DNA of 64,000 nucleotides, taken from the NCBI RefSeq assembly GCF_003852705.1, contig NZ_REFA01000001.1, forward strand, positions 239,952 through 303,951. The letters are read 5' to 3'. Below are positions 8,341-17,596 of the stretch, piece by piece. Numbering within the stretch: position 1 is the first letter of the stretch; each line of letters begins with the position of its first letter. The position numbers and the translations under genes were made by a program. This DNA comes from Amniculibacterium aquaticum (lineage in GTDB: Bacteria > Bacteroidota > Bacteroidia > Flavobacteriales > Weeksellaceae). The notes under the pieces were generated by a model. That model did not search any database. It saw only the letters and a list, made by a program, of their open reading frames with translations, and had not been told where the DNA came from.

Positions 8341-10923
8341 TTGTTCAGTAACTGCTCCAAAAATATATTACATATTTTAATTATCCTAATTTTTAACAAT
8401 TTTTTAGCACAACAAAAAAGTGATAAATTATTGGCTGTTAAAAAGAATCAGGATACCGTTTCCCCCACAACGACTACCCAAAAAGAAGCGTTGGACGATG
8501 TTGTTCGGTATAAAGCCGAAAGCATAAGAAATGATTTGCCTAAAAAGATGACTTATCTCAAGCATAAAGCTCAGGTGAAATATCAAGATATGCAAGTAGA
8601 TGCCGATTATATTAGTATAGATTGGGATAAAGGAGTGATTTTCGCCCAAGGTAAGTTGGATTCTCTAGAAAAGGTTTTAGAACCGGTTGTCACCCTGCAA
8701 GGAGGTAAAAAATACGAAACGGATCACTTTAATTTTAACTATAAAACCAAAAGAGCCATTGCATTTAATGCCCGAACCGAAGAAAGTGAAGGGGTTATTG
8801 TAGCCAAAAAAACAAAAAAATACAACGATACGGTATTTTTTATGAAAAATGGCGTTTTTACGACCGACGAATATTTTATTAAGAAAAAAGACAGTCTTCC
8901 GGATTACCACATGCTGGCGTCCAGTATAAAATTGGTGAAAGGGAAAAATAAGTCTCAAATAATCACCGGGCCTATTCAATTGTTTGTAGAAGGGGTTCCA
9001 ACTCGGTTGATACTGCCTTTTGCAGTGTTGCCGTTTTCAGATAACCGAAGTGCCGGAATCCTGATCCCAAGTTTTGGTGAAAGACAGGATGTCGGGTTTT
9101 TCTTGAACGGTTTGGGATATTACCAACCTCTGGGTGAGCACTTTGACCTTAAAATTCTTTCGGACATCTATACCAAAGGGAGCTGGAACATCCGACCTGA
9201 GGTCAATTATGTGAAAAAATATAAATACAGCGGTAGTTTTCAGTCCGATTTCGGAACGACCATTCGTGGGATCAACGGATTGGATAATTATTCTAAAAAC
9301 AGAACTTTTAGAGTTTCTTGGAGGCACAGCCAGGATCCTAAAGCCAATCCTTTCCTGAATTTTTCGGCCTCTGTGGATATTGTAAGCTCTAAGTTTTACA
9401 ACAACACCATCAACAACAATTACATTTTCAACCAAAATGTGTTGAATGCACAACAAAATTCGACCATTAGTTTAACCAAAAGATTTTTGACCTTGCCGCT
9501 AACCATCACCGGGACTGCAGGTTATTCTCAAAACTTTTCTACCGGATTTTCGGATATTCGTTTGCCTCAGATGAATGTGGCCATCAATCAGTTTTATCTC
9601 TTCAATCCCAAATCCGGGATAAGACAAGGCTTGTTGGAAAATATTACCGTGAATACGGGATTTGATTTCAACAATTATGTGTCGGTTACCGAGGATCAAC
9701 TGTTCAAAAAAGAAATGTGGGACAATATGCAAACGGGACTGAAGAACAGCATTGCCTTGGGAACCAATACCACCATTGCAAAATATTTTACCTTTAGCTT
9801 GGGAGCCAATATCAATAACGGTCTGACTACGAAATCCCTGAACCGTTCTTACAATCCAATAGAAAATAAAGTGGTTGATGAAATGAACAAAGGGATTGCA
9901 GGATTTTCGTATTTTTCGGCATCTACCAGTGTGCAAACTACTTTGTACAAAACGGTCATGTTCAAGAAAGGATCTGCAATACAAGGGATACGACACATGA
10001 TGACTCCACAGATTAGTTTTAATTATTCACCGGATTTTGGAAAACCCGAGTTTGGTTATTATAAAAATTATTACGATGCTACAGGGGTGCTGACTCCGTA
10101 TTCTATTTTCGAAAAAGGAATAATTGGCACGCCAACCACAGGGATGATGGGGAGTGTAGGATTTTCTTTAGGAAATAACATCGAAATGAAGGTGAGGAGT
10201 AAATCCGATTCTGTAGGGTTTAAAAAGCTTAAAATTTTCGAAACGCTTAATATTTCCGGGAATTATAATTTTGCTGCCAAATCCCATCGTTGGTCTCCTT
10301 TCAATATCAATGGGCAGACTTCTTTGTTTAACGGGAAAATGAACATCAATACCGGTTTGGTTATCGATCCGTATGAGGTGGTGTTTACTGAAGGTTCGGA
10401 TGTTGGTGTGCGAACTGAAAATTTCGGACATTTTCATATTCAAGGATTTAATATGCAATTGAGCTATCCATTGAGCGACGAGTTGTTTGGTAAAAAGGAG
10501 GATTACAGTAAAAAGTACAGTTCAAAAGGGAGAATTCGAAATGAAAATTATTATTTTGATGACGATCATTATGCTCATTTTGACCAGCCTTGGACTTTAA
10601 ATGTTACAGCCAATTACGCGTATTCCAAAACCACCAATCGATTTGGAAACACCATTGCAACCATTGGTTTGGACGGAAATATAAAATTAACCCCATATTG
10701 GAATGTGACTGCAACCACCAATTACGATTTTGTAACCAAAGAATTGGCCTATACGCGAATTGGTTTTGCAAGAGATCAGAGAAGTTTTACGATCAATTTT
10801 AATTGGGTTCCGTTCGGGCAATATAAAGTTTATGACTTTTTTATCGGGATCAAAGCGAACATCTTAAAAGACGCGGTGAAGTATAAGGACAGAAGTTTTA
10901 ACCAACCCAATGCGAAGTTTTAG
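8341..10923 (+). CDS. lptD: LPS-assembly protein LptD
   Basis: About 860 residues. No ATG is available near the 5' end: an in-frame stop lies at 8314, so the start is the TTG at 8341, which leads straight into a signal-like hydrophobic stretch ending FLAQQ. An N-terminal OstA/LptA-like jelly-roll region (VQVDADYISIDW-like, ~residues 75-190) precedes a long beta-barrel with alternating aromatic strands to a C-terminal NAKF. It would insert LPS into the outer leaflet of the outer membrane. LptB is also in this window at 36965. Confidence 0.88.
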   Translation: MFSNCSKNILHILIILIFNNFLAQQKSDKLLAVKKNQDTVSPTTTTQKEALDDVVRYKAESIRNDLPKKMTYLKHKAQVKYQDMQVDADYISIDWDKGVIFAQGKLDSLEKVLEPVVTLQGGKKYETDHFNFNYKTKRAIAFNARTEESEGVIVAKKTKKYNDTVFFMKNGVFTTDEYFIKKKDSLPDYHMLASSIKLVKGKNKSQIITGPIQLFVEGVPTRLILPFAVLPFSDNRSAGILIPSFGERQDVGFFLNGLGYYQPLGEHFDLKILSDIYTKGSWNIRPEVNYVKKYKYSGSFQSDFGTTIRGINGLDNYSKNRTFRVSWRHSQDPKANPFLNFSASVDIVSSKFYNNTINNNYIFNQNVLNAQQNSTISLTKRFLTLPLTITGTAGYSQNFSTGFSDIRLPQMNVAINQFYLFNPKSGIRQGLLENITVNTGFDFNNYVSVTEDQLFKKEMWDNMQTGLKNSIALGTNTTIAKYFTFSLGANINNGLTTKSLNRSYNPIENKVVDEMNKGIAGFSYFSASTSVQTTLYKTVMFKKGSAIQGIRHMMTPQISFNYSPDFGKPEFGYYKNYYDATGVLTPYSIFEKGIIGTPTTGMMGSVGFSLGNNIEMKVRSKSDSVGFKKLKIFETLNISGNYNFAAKSHRWSPFNINGQTSLFNGKMNINTGLVIDPYEVVFTEGSDVGVRTENFGHFHIQGFNMQLSYPLSDELFGKKEDYSKKYSSKGRIRNENYYFDDDHYAHFDQPWTLNVTANYAYSKTTNRFGNTIATIGLDGNIKLTPYWNVTATTNYDFVTKELAYTRIGFARDQRSFTINFNWVPFGQYKVYDFFIGIKANILKDAVKYKDRSFNQPNAKF

Positions 10924-11018
10924 AGATTTATTGGTCGAATGATTTATATTTGTAAAAAAAATTATCGGGAAATAAATTTAATTTTAAACTAAAAATAATA
11001 CAATCAATTTTTTTAATT

Positions 11019-11399
11019 ATGAAACAAATCATCAATACAACAAATGCTCCAGCAGCAATCGGGCCTTATTCTCAAGCTGTACTTGCTAACGGAATTTTGT
11101 ACATTTCTGGACAAATCCCTGTAGATCCTAGTAGAAGCGTGCTGGCCGAAGGTATTGAAGCCTCTACACACCAAGTGATGAAAAATCTTCAAGCCATTCT
11201 TACGGAAGCAGGAATGACTTTTAACAATGTGGTTAAAGCTACGATTTTCCTAAAAAGTATGGATGATTTTGCCGTGATGAATGACATCTATGCATCGTAT
11301 TTCGAAGGAGGAAATTTCCCAGCAAGAGAAACGGTTCAAGTTTCGTGTTTACCAAAAAATGTAGATGTGGAAATCTCTATGATTGCACACCAAGATTAA
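11019..11399 (+). CDS. ridA: RidA family enamine/imine deaminase
   Basis: 126 residues, the standard RidA/YjgF length. IGPYSQAV, YISGQIP, the conserved FPARETVQV (arginine that binds the substrate carboxylate) and the C-terminal VEISMIA are all present. It hydrolyses reactive 2-aminoacrylate-type enamines made by PLP enzymes. Its stop codon overlaps the ATG of the next gene (TAATG), indicating cotranscription. Confidence 0.93.
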   Translation: MKQIINTTNAPAAIGPYSQAVLANGILYISGQIPVDPSRSVLAEGIEASTHQVMKNLQAILTEAGMTFNNVVKATIFLKSMDDFAVMNDIYASYFEGGNFPARETVQVSCLPKNVDVEISMIAHQD

Positions 11400-11848
11400 T
11401 GAATTTTATTAGAAATACTTTTGCGATTCTTGTGGGTATGGGCATTGTTGCTTTTACCGTAACTGTCGGTATCCGTATGGTTCCCGAATGGAGAACCTTT
11501 GATGGATATTCGCCTTTTGAACATTGGAACAAATTTTTGCAAAGTATGGACGGCAATTCAGGATTTTTTGGTTTTTTATTGTTCATATCAGGTTTGGGTA
11601 CCACCATTGCCGGTGTAGTTACCGCCATGATTGTGAAGTATGCGAAAGTAGCGTATGCCATTTTGATCGGTTTCATCATGCTTTTCGTAGCCATGATTGA
11701 TGTCGTGGTCTTTCCGCATCATCCTACTTTTTATAAGATATCCATTTTTCTGATCTATTTTCCGTTTTCCTGGATAGGAGGTAAGATTGTTGAAGTCTTT
11801 TACGAAAGGAAAAAGAAGAATTCTAAAAAAATAAAAAACGCATCCTAG
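11399..11848 (+). CDS. Small membrane protein of unknown function
   Basis: 149 residues from the ATG at 11399, which overlaps the ridA stop. An open frame extends upstream into ridA, but the overlapping start is the natural one. Four hydrophobic segments are visible (about 5-25, 54-75, 80-102 and 112-132), with a short lysine-rich cytoplasmic tail. I do not recognise the family. It is translationally coupled to ridA, but nothing in it suggests a related function. Confidence 0.75.
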   Translation: MNFIRNTFAILVGMGIVAFTVTVGIRMVPEWRTFDGYSPFEHWNKFLQSMDGNSGFFGFLLFISGLGTTIAGVVTAMIVKYAKVAYAILIGFIMLFVAMIDVVVFPHHPTFYKISIFLIYFPFSWIGGKIVEVFYERKKKNSKKIKNAS

Positions 11849-11862
11849 GATGCGTTTTTTTA
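11834..11862 (+). terminator. Bidirectional terminator between the ridA operon and degP-like gene
   Basis: AAAAAACGCATCC / GGATGCGTTTTTT, a near-perfect palindrome with T runs on both strands, between convergent genes. Confidence 0.85.
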
Positions 11863-11878
11863 TTGATGAACTTCAGGC

Positions 11879-13408
11879 TTAAGGCATGCTAAATCCTCTG
11901 CTGGTTATTCTGCCGTTGTCGTCTAAATATTTAACCGATACCGTACCTTTATAACCTTTCAAAATATTTTCTATGTCTTTTTGTGAATTAACAGGCTTGT
12001 TGTTAACTTCAAAAATAATATTTCCTTCCGAGACATTTATTTTGGCCAACTCTCCGTTTGCAATCACATTTTTAGCAATCACACCGTTCTCAATACCGTA
12101 ATATACTTTTACTTTTTGATCGATGGGTGCGAAATCGGCACCTAATTTTTCAGGAATGGTCAAGTCTGCTAAACTTCTGAATGAAGTGTTTCCATTTTGA
12201 TCTTTTAGTGTGACCAAGGTTGTGTTTTCAACGCCGTTTCTCAAATAAGTGACTTGCACCTTATCTCCTTGTCTTTTTTCTCCAATAATTCCCATTAATA
12301 CAGATTGTCCGGAGATGACCGAGTTATCAACTTTAGTAATGATATCTCCTGTTTTCAATCCGGCATCTTTAGAGCCGCTGTTGTCGCTCAATCCCGTAAT
12401 ATAAACGCCTTTTCCTGCTTTTAGATTGGCTTTTTTGATGGAATTGTAGTTTGCGACTTCTTCTTCATTGGAGAGGTCAACCAACTGGATTCCTAAATAT
12501 CCTCTTTGCACCATCCCGAATTTTTTCATGTCTTCTACAATTTTTCTAGCCAAATTGGCAGGGACAGCAAATCCGTAACCTTCATAATAACCGGTATTTG
12601 ACGATATGGCGGAGTTGATCCCAATGAGATTTCCGTTGGTATCGACCAAGGCGCCTCCCGAGTTGCCAGGGTTGATGGCGGCATCGGTTTGTAAAAAGGA
12701 TTCTAACGGATTTTTAGCAGCGGCATTTCTGCCTAATAAATTGATGTTTCTTGCTTTTGCAGAAATGATCCCAGCGGTAACTGTGGAGTTCAATCCCATA
12801 GGATTTCCTACAGCCAATACCCATTGTCCAATTTCTACATTGTCCGAATTTCCAAAATTAAGGAATGGAAGTCCCTTTTCTTCGATTTTCAACAAAGCAA
12901 TATCGGAATTGGGATCGGTCCCAATCATTTTGGCAACAAATGTTTTTTTGTTTGAAAGTACAATTTCCAATCGACTTGCACCTTCCACAACATGGTTGTT
13001 GGTGACAATGTAGCCGTCGGGAGAGATGATGACACCAGAACCCATCCCGTCTGGTGCATTTTTAGGTTTTTGGGCTCTTTGTCCAGGCTGCGAACCTCTC
13101 ATTTGGTCTTTAAAAAACCAATCAAACAGGTCTTGGTCGTTCATTTGTTGTCTTGGTGCAGCGTCTGAATATCTTTTGATGGTGACCACAGCCGGAATGG
13201 CAGATTTTGCTGCTTTTACAAAATCTTCACCAACTACGGCTGTGTTTAGTCCTGCAAACTGTGCATTTTCATTTGCAGGTTTAAAATAATTTAAATCGGA
13301 GGTGCTGTTTCTTGATGCTTCAGCGAAATGAATGGCTCCAAATGTTGTAGCTCCAGAGATTACCCCAACCATTGCAAATGGAAGAAATTTTTTGATTGTA
13401 TTGTTCAT
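11879..13408 (-). CDS. degP: Periplasmic serine protease, Do/DegP/HtrA family
   Basis: 509 residues. An N-terminal membrane/signal segment (~8-28) is followed by the trypsin-like domain with an intact triad: His139 (TNNHVVEGA), Asp169 (NSDIALLK) and Ser250 (NPGNSGGAL). Two PDZ domains follow (about 300-395 and 415-505), each with a carboxylate-binding GYLGI- or IIFEV-type loop. The protein degrades or refolds misfolded envelope proteins. A TATATTTG box lies at 13443-13450 on the same strand. It is single-cistronic. Confidence 0.93.
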   Translation of the reverse strand: MNNTIKKFLPFAMVGVISGATTFGAIHFAEASRNSTSDLNYFKPANENAQFAGLNTAVVGEDFVKAAKSAIPAVVTIKRYSDAAPRQQMNDQDLFDWFFKDQMRGSQPGQRAQKPKNAPDGMGSGVIISPDGYIVTNNHVVEGASRLEIVLSNKKTFVAKMIGTDPNSDIALLKIEEKGLPFLNFGNSDNVEIGQWVLAVGNPMGLNSTVTAGIISAKARNINLLGRNAAAKNPLESFLQTDAAINPGNSGGALVDTNGNLIGINSAISSNTGYYEGYGFAVPANLARKIVEDMKKFGMVQRGYLGIQLVDLSNEEEVANYNSIKKANLKAGKGVYITGLSDNSGSKDAGLKTGDIITKVDNSVISGQSVLMGIIGEKRQGDKVQVTYLRNGVENTTLVTLKDQNGNTSFRSLADLTIPEKLGADFAPIDQKVKVYYGIENGVIAKNVIANGELAKINVSEGNIIFEVNNKPVNSQKDIENILKGYKGTVSVKYLDDNGRITSRGFSMP

Positions 13409-13648
13409 GCTGATTCTATTTTTGAATTTTGATTCGATATATCAAATATAATGCAAAATTGTTGTTGACGACTGTGGGTTTATCGTAGTTTTAACTAAAA
13501 TTTAACAAAATGCATCTGGATGTATTGGATTTTATGAAAACTTAAACATTCTTTTAATTTTTTTTTAATTTTTTTAGGTTGAAGTTGTGTTCACAATTGG
13601 GATGAATTTTGAAATGCAGCGTAGGAAATGGTTTAGCATTAAATTACT

Positions 13649-13656
13649 TATCTTTG
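13649..13656 (+). promoter_or_regulatory. Promoter -7 box of the U32/ferredoxin/folate operon
   Basis: TATCTTTG, an exact TAnnTTTG match, 20 bases before the ATG at 13676. A clear TTG box is not seen at the expected distance. Confidence 0.5.
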
Positions 13657-13675
13657 CAAAAATTTTAATTTTACA

Positions 13676-14935
13676 ATGACAAAATCAGGAAGAATAGAGT
13701 TGATGTCGCCAGCAGGTGATTTTACATCTCTTCAAGCTGCAATAGATAACGGTGCCGATTCGGTATATTTTGGGGTAGAACAACTGAATATGCGAGCCAG
13801 AGCTTCGATGAACTTTACCATTGACGATTTGCCGGAAATTTCAAGAAGATGTAAAGAGAAAAATGTCAGAACTTATCTTACCCTAAATACCATTATTTAC
13901 GATCACGATTTGTCCATCATCAAAACACTTTTGGATAGAGCAAAAGAAGCGGATCTAACTGCGGTAATCGCGATGGATCAGGCTGTAATTGCCTACGCAA
14001 GACAAATTGGGATGGAGGTTCATATTTCTACTCAAATTAACATTACCAACATAGAAACGGTTAAGTTTTATGCACTGTTTGCAGATACCATGGTGATGTC
14101 CAGAGAATTGAGCGTTACCCAGATCAAAAAAATCTGTCAACAAATTGAAAAAGATCAAGTGAAAGGTCCTTCTGGCAACCTTGTAGAAATTGAGATTTTT
14201 GGGCACGGTGCTTTGTGTATGGCGGTTTCAGGAAAATGTTATTTGAGTCTTCATTCTCATAACTCATCTGCAAATAGAGGAGCTTGCAAACAAAATTGTA
14301 GAAAAAAATACACCGTTATAGACCAAGAGTCTGGTTTTGAAATTGAGTTGGATAACGAATACATGATGTCACCAAAAGATCTGTGTACGATAGGTTTCTT
14401 AGATCAGATCGTAGATGCAGGTGTGAAGGTACTGAAAATTGAAGGTCGAGGTCGTGCTCCAGAATATGTAGCTACCGTTACCAAAGCATATCGTGAGGCT
14501 ATCGATAGCATTGCCGAAGGTACATTTACACCGGAAAAAGTAGATGTATGGATGGGCGAATTGGCTAAAGTATATAACAGAGGTTTCTGGGACGGCTATT
14601 ATTTAGGACAAAAATTAGGAGAATGGTCCGATAACTCCGGTTCTAGCGCAACTCAAAAGAAAATTTATATTGGAAAAGGAAGACACTTCTATCCAAAATC
14701 CAATATTGCAGAATTCTTGATAGAAGCCTACGACTTGTCCGTTGGAGATACTGTACTGATACAAGGTCCTACAACAGGTTCGCAAGAAATGGTGATAGAG
14801 GATATGATGGTCGATCAGAAAGGAGATGCTCAAAAAGCAACAAAGGCGGATGTTATTACCTTTAAAACGGATTTCAGAGTGCGACCAAGTGATAAATTGT
14901 ATAAAGTAGTCCAGTCAGAACTCGTTCAATCCTAA
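13676..14935 (+). CDS. U32-family protein, TrhP (YegQ)-like tRNA hydroxylation factor
   Basis: 419 residues. Although the family is named peptidase U32, characterised relatives (TrhP, RlhA, UbiU/V) are Fe-S proteins needed for RNA or ubiquinone hydroxylation. ELMSPAGDF opens the TIM-barrel-like domain. The cluster of cysteines at GALCMAVSGKC and RGACKQNCR provides the four Fe-S ligands, and KIEGRGRAPEYV is the U32 signature. By length and motifs it is closest to TrhP, which helps make 5-hydroxyuridine at position 34 of some tRNAs. A ferredoxin gene starts 7 bases later. Confidence 0.85.
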   Translation: MTKSGRIELMSPAGDFTSLQAAIDNGADSVYFGVEQLNMRARASMNFTIDDLPEISRRCKEKNVRTYLTLNTIIYDHDLSIIKTLLDRAKEADLTAVIAMDQAVIAYARQIGMEVHISTQINITNIETVKFYALFADTMVMSRELSVTQIKKICQQIEKDQVKGPSGNLVEIEIFGHGALCMAVSGKCYLSLHSHNSSANRGACKQNCRKKYTVIDQESGFEIELDNEYMMSPKDLCTIGFLDQIVDAGVKVLKIEGRGRAPEYVATVTKAYREAIDSIAEGTFTPEKVDVWMGELAKVYNRGFWDGYYLGQKLGEWSDNSGSSATQKKIYIGKGRHFYPKSNIAEFLIEAYDLSVGDTVLIQGPTTGSQEMVIEDMMVDQKGDAQKATKADVITFKTDFRVRPSDKLYKVVQSELVQS

Positions 14936-14942
14936 TATTTAT

Positions 14943-15173
14943 ATGGTCATCATCACATTGCAAAGGGACAAGTGCATCGGTTGTAACTATTGTGCCGAAT
15001 TTGCTCCTGAATATTTCAGAATGTCCAAAAAAGATGGAAAATCCGTCTTGCTAAAATCAATTGAAAAGAAGGGATTCTTTACACTGAAAACTCCCATGCA
15101 AACTGCTTTTGAACCTTGTGAAAAGGCAGCGAAAGCGTGTCCGGTAAACATTATCTCTGTTAAAGAGGTATAA
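14943..15173 (+). CDS. Small [4Fe-4S] ferredoxin
   Basis: 76 residues. CIGCNYC near the N-terminus and CPVNI near the C-terminus provide the C-x2-C-x2-C...CP ligand set of a single-cluster ferredoxin; an extra cysteine lies eight residues before the CP motif. The central part is expanded, as in single-cluster types where the second cluster site has been lost. It sits tightly between the U32 gene and the folate cyclo-ligase gene and is a candidate electron donor for the U32 protein. Confidence 0.88.
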   Translation: MVIITLQRDKCIGCNYCAEFAPEYFRMSKKDGKSVLLKSIEKKGFFTLKTPMQTAFEPCEKAAKACPVNIISVKEV

Positions 15174-15187
15174 TCATACAAAAAAGA

Positions 15188-15775
15188 ATGAAAAAGAAGT
15201 CGATCCGAGAAGAGTACTTGCAAAAGCGCAAGAACCTTAGCCCTACTGAAGTGGAAGAAAGATCTAGACAAATTTTTCATTCTTTTTTATCTTTTTTCCA
15301 ACCTCAAAAAGGTCAGAAAGTTCATCTTTTCCTGAGTATCGAAAAATTTAAAGAAGTCAACACTCAATTTTTTATTGATTATTTTTTCAAAAACAAAATC
15401 AGAGTTTTTGTTCCTAAATTGATTGAAAATGAAATGATTACGATTGAGTTGTTTCCCGATACCGAATTGGTTAGAAATAATTGGGATATAGAAGAGCCTA
15501 AATCGAACACCGAGGTGCAGAATGTATCATTTGATTTTGTCCTCACACCTTTGTTGTATTGCGATGTCAATGGGCATAGAGTGGGGTATGGTAAAGGATT
15601 TTACGATCAATTTTTTAATCAAATCAATACCGATGCAAAAAAGGTTGGTGTCAATTTTTTCGAACCCAAAGATATCATCGAAGATGTTCGGCCGGAAGAT
15701 GTGGCTTTGGATTATTTGGTTTTGCCCAATGAGGTGCTGTCTTTTGGAGCTTTGATATCAAAATCGACAAAATAA
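15188..15775 (+). CDS. 5-formyltetrahydrofolate cyclo-ligase
   Basis: 195 residues. The N-terminal basic segment (REEYLQKRKNL) binds ATP, and the C-terminal GYGKGFYDQF is the family's folate/ATP signature. It converts 5-formyl-THF to 5,10-methenyl-THF using ATP. It is the third gene of a run with 7- and 14-base gaps. Its last 64 bases overlap the 3' end of the convergent lipoprotein gene on the other strand. Confidence 0.92.
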   Translation: MKKKSIREEYLQKRKNLSPTEVEERSRQIFHSFLSFFQPQKGQKVHLFLSIEKFKEVNTQFFIDYFFKNKIRVFVPKLIENEMITIELFPDTELVRNNWDIEEPKSNTEVQNVSFDFVLTPLLYCDVNGHRVGYGKGFYDQFFNQINTDAKKVGVNFFEPKDIIEDVRPEDVALDYLVLPNEVLSFGALISKSTK

Positions 15776-16296
15776 AATTTGAATTCTTTTTTGAATTTTA
15801 CCGGATTGGTTGTCAAAGTGTAGCGAACGGTTTTGTCAAAATCTCCAATTTTTTTGTTGTTTTCACCAAAAAACTCTACTTTGAATTTAGCCAAATCCAT
15901 CGTGTCTTTCCCTTCAATCACCTTGTTTACTTCGAGATCGCCAATCTTCGCTTTTCTCACTTTTAGGCTGTCCATTTGCAGAAGGGTACTGCTCACTTTT
16001 GCAGAATCGGGTTTTTCAAAATAACCCATCATTTGTTGATAGATGATGGAGTCTATTTCTGTGTCTTTGGTACCTGAAGTGTACAGGGCAGAAAGGTCAA
16101 AGAGTTCTTGTATTTTTTGTTTGGTAATAAACTGTATGGCTTGTATGCTATCCATTTTTGTAACGGGATAGGATTTTTTATTGTTGCTTTTTCTCAAGGT
16201 GTCCAATTCGCTTTTTTCTTCAACTTTATTGTTGCAAGATAGGAAGCAAAACCAAATGGTTATAAGGCTTAGTACGGTATTATTTATTTTTCTCAT
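15712..16296 (-). CDS. Lipoprotein of unknown function
   Basis: 194 residues. The N-terminus has a hydrophobic signal ending in a lipobox (CFLSCNN), so a lipid-anchored envelope protein is expected. The rest is hydrophilic with several strand-like stretches (VRKAKIGDLEV, KFKVEFFGENN, EFKFYFVDFDI); I do not recognise the family. Its start overlaps the stop of the upstream membrane-protein gene by 17 bases, implying translational coupling. Its 3' end overlaps the folate cyclo-ligase gene tail-to-tail by 64 bases. Confidence 0.75.
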   Translation of the reverse strand: MRKINNTVLSLITIWFCFLSCNNKVEEKSELDTLRKSNNKKSYPVTKMDSIQAIQFITKQKIQELFDLSALYTSGTKDTEIDSIIYQQMMGYFEKPDSAKVSSTLLQMDSLKVRKAKIGDLEVNKVIEGKDTMDLAKFKVEFFGENNKKIGDFDKTVRYTLTTNPVKFKKEFKFYFVDFDIKAPKDSTSLGKTK

Positions 16297-17416
16297 TGTT
16301 TCCGATTTTAAATTTAATCATGCTGATTTTTCCATTTTTATCACCAATAATATCGATGACATCTAGATTTTCTAGAGAGGTTGTAGGCAGGGTTACCAAG
16401 CTGATGTATCGTTGTTTGTCCATCGTTTCAACACCGTATCTTTCGTTGTCGAAAACTTGATAGATGACAGCGTTGTTGTTAATCAATTTATTGAGGTTTT
16501 CTCTTTTTTTCTTTAAATCCTGAATAGATTTGGAATAATAATACAGCATGATGGCGTAATCATTCGGTTTCAACTCTATATTTTCGGTGTCAGGAGCGTT
16601 TACTAAATTTCTTTGTATGGTGTCGGATTTGTAATACGGCGAAGAAACAACCATTGTAAGCTCTTTATTGTGGGTTTTGTACACAAAAGGTTGGTTAGGT
16701 AGAACTTTTATAAGGATGGGCGATTCGTTTTTATTTAAAATTTTCACATCCAAATCGGCATTGATGTTAGAATTTCTATCGGCATCAATAAATTTGAAAG
16801 TATATTCTTTCATCAAAAGCATGTCTTTAAATGCAAAAAAAGCAACCATAATCAATAAAAGAATCGAAATGGCTACCCATAAATTTTCTTTTACAATACT
16901 GTTTTTCTTTCTTTTTTTATCATCCAAATTTATTGTTGGGATTCTCGTAACATCTTTGTTTTCAGACTCGCTTGTTTGTAAAATAGGTTTTTCAATCTCG
17001 GAGGTTACTTCTTTTTCTTCAATTTTAACCGGTTCAAAGGAAGGGGTGTCTATTTTTTGTTCGGAAGATGGGTTTTCACCTGTTTCTACTTCATCTTCGT
17101 TTTCATTTAATACTTCATTAGCAAAAAGATGGGTCTTTTTGAATTCATACCAAGATGCATAACCTGCATATATGCTGAGTAAATTCAGCATATCTATTCT
17201 TGGTAGTTTTGTAACGGACGAGGATTTGAAATAGGTGTAAAAAGACTTCTCGGAAATGTTGGCTTTCGTGATTTTCCTCAAGTCCTCTTGAAAATAGATG
17301 ATATCTATCCCTTTCCATTTTGATATATCATCATGAGAAGGGGTGTGATTCTTCAAATATTGGTTTTGAACTTCGGTTTTTAACTGTTCAAAATGTAAAA
17401 TATCTAGAGGATTCAA
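16280..17416 (-). CDS. Single-span membrane protein with an HTH-like cytoplasmic domain
   Basis: 378 residues in four parts. Residues 1-95 are helical and soluble, with EDLRKITKANISEKSFYTYF and a GYASWYEF ending; this resembles the small helical domain at the N-terminus of many Bacteroidota proteins, possibly DNA-binding. Residues 96-175 are an acidic, low-complexity linker ending in a basic KKRKKN stop. Residues ~178-197 form one transmembrane helix. Residues 200-378 are an extracytoplasmic domain with strand-like segments. This order resembles ToxR/CadC-type membrane-bound regulators. No N-terminal signal is present. It has a strong promoter and is coupled to a lipoprotein gene downstream. 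The function is unknown and the regulator idea is inference. Confidence 0.75.
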   Translation of the reverse strand: MNPLDILHFEQLKTEVQNQYLKNHTPSHDDISKWKGIDIIYFQEDLRKITKANISEKSFYTYFKSSSVTKLPRIDMLNLLSIYAGYASWYEFKKTHLFANEVLNENEDEVETGENPSSEQKIDTPSFEPVKIEEKEVTSEIEKPILQTSESENKDVTRIPTINLDDKKRKKNSIVKENLWVAISILLLIMVAFFAFKDMLLMKEYTFKFIDADRNSNINADLDVKILNKNESPILIKVLPNQPFVYKTHNKELTMVVSSPYYKSDTIQRNLVNAPDTENIELKPNDYAIMLYYYSKSIQDLKKKRENLNKLINNNAVIYQVFDNERYGVETMDKQRYISLVTLPTTSLENLDVIDIIGDKNGKISMIKFKIGNNEKNK

Positions 17417-17473
17417 TTTCTGTATTTATTTAAAAGTCTGATAATCAGTTGTGCTAATTTGTAAACTGTTTTA

Positions 17474-17503
17474 CAAAGATATTACAATTAATTTTCTGTG
17501 CAA
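17474..17503 (-). promoter_or_regulatory. Promoter of the membrane protein/lipoprotein operon
   Basis: On the minus strand, TTG (17503-17501), 19 bases, TATCTTTG (17481-17474). Both boxes match the consensus; the leader is about 50 bases. Confidence 0.7.
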
Positions 17504-17519
17504 TTTTTTTTTCTCGCCA

Positions 17520-17527
17520 TACATTTG
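17520..17527 (+). promoter_or_regulatory. Promoter -7 box of the small lipoprotein gene
   Basis: TACATTTG matches TAnnTTTG and lies about 70 bases before the ATG at 17597, next to the divergent promoter on the other strand. No clear TTG box is seen. Confidence 0.45.
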
Positions 17528-17596
17528 TCTTGTTCAAATGAGAACACAATTAATTAAGAAACAATTTTTAACAAACAAATTTAAATTTAAATCATT

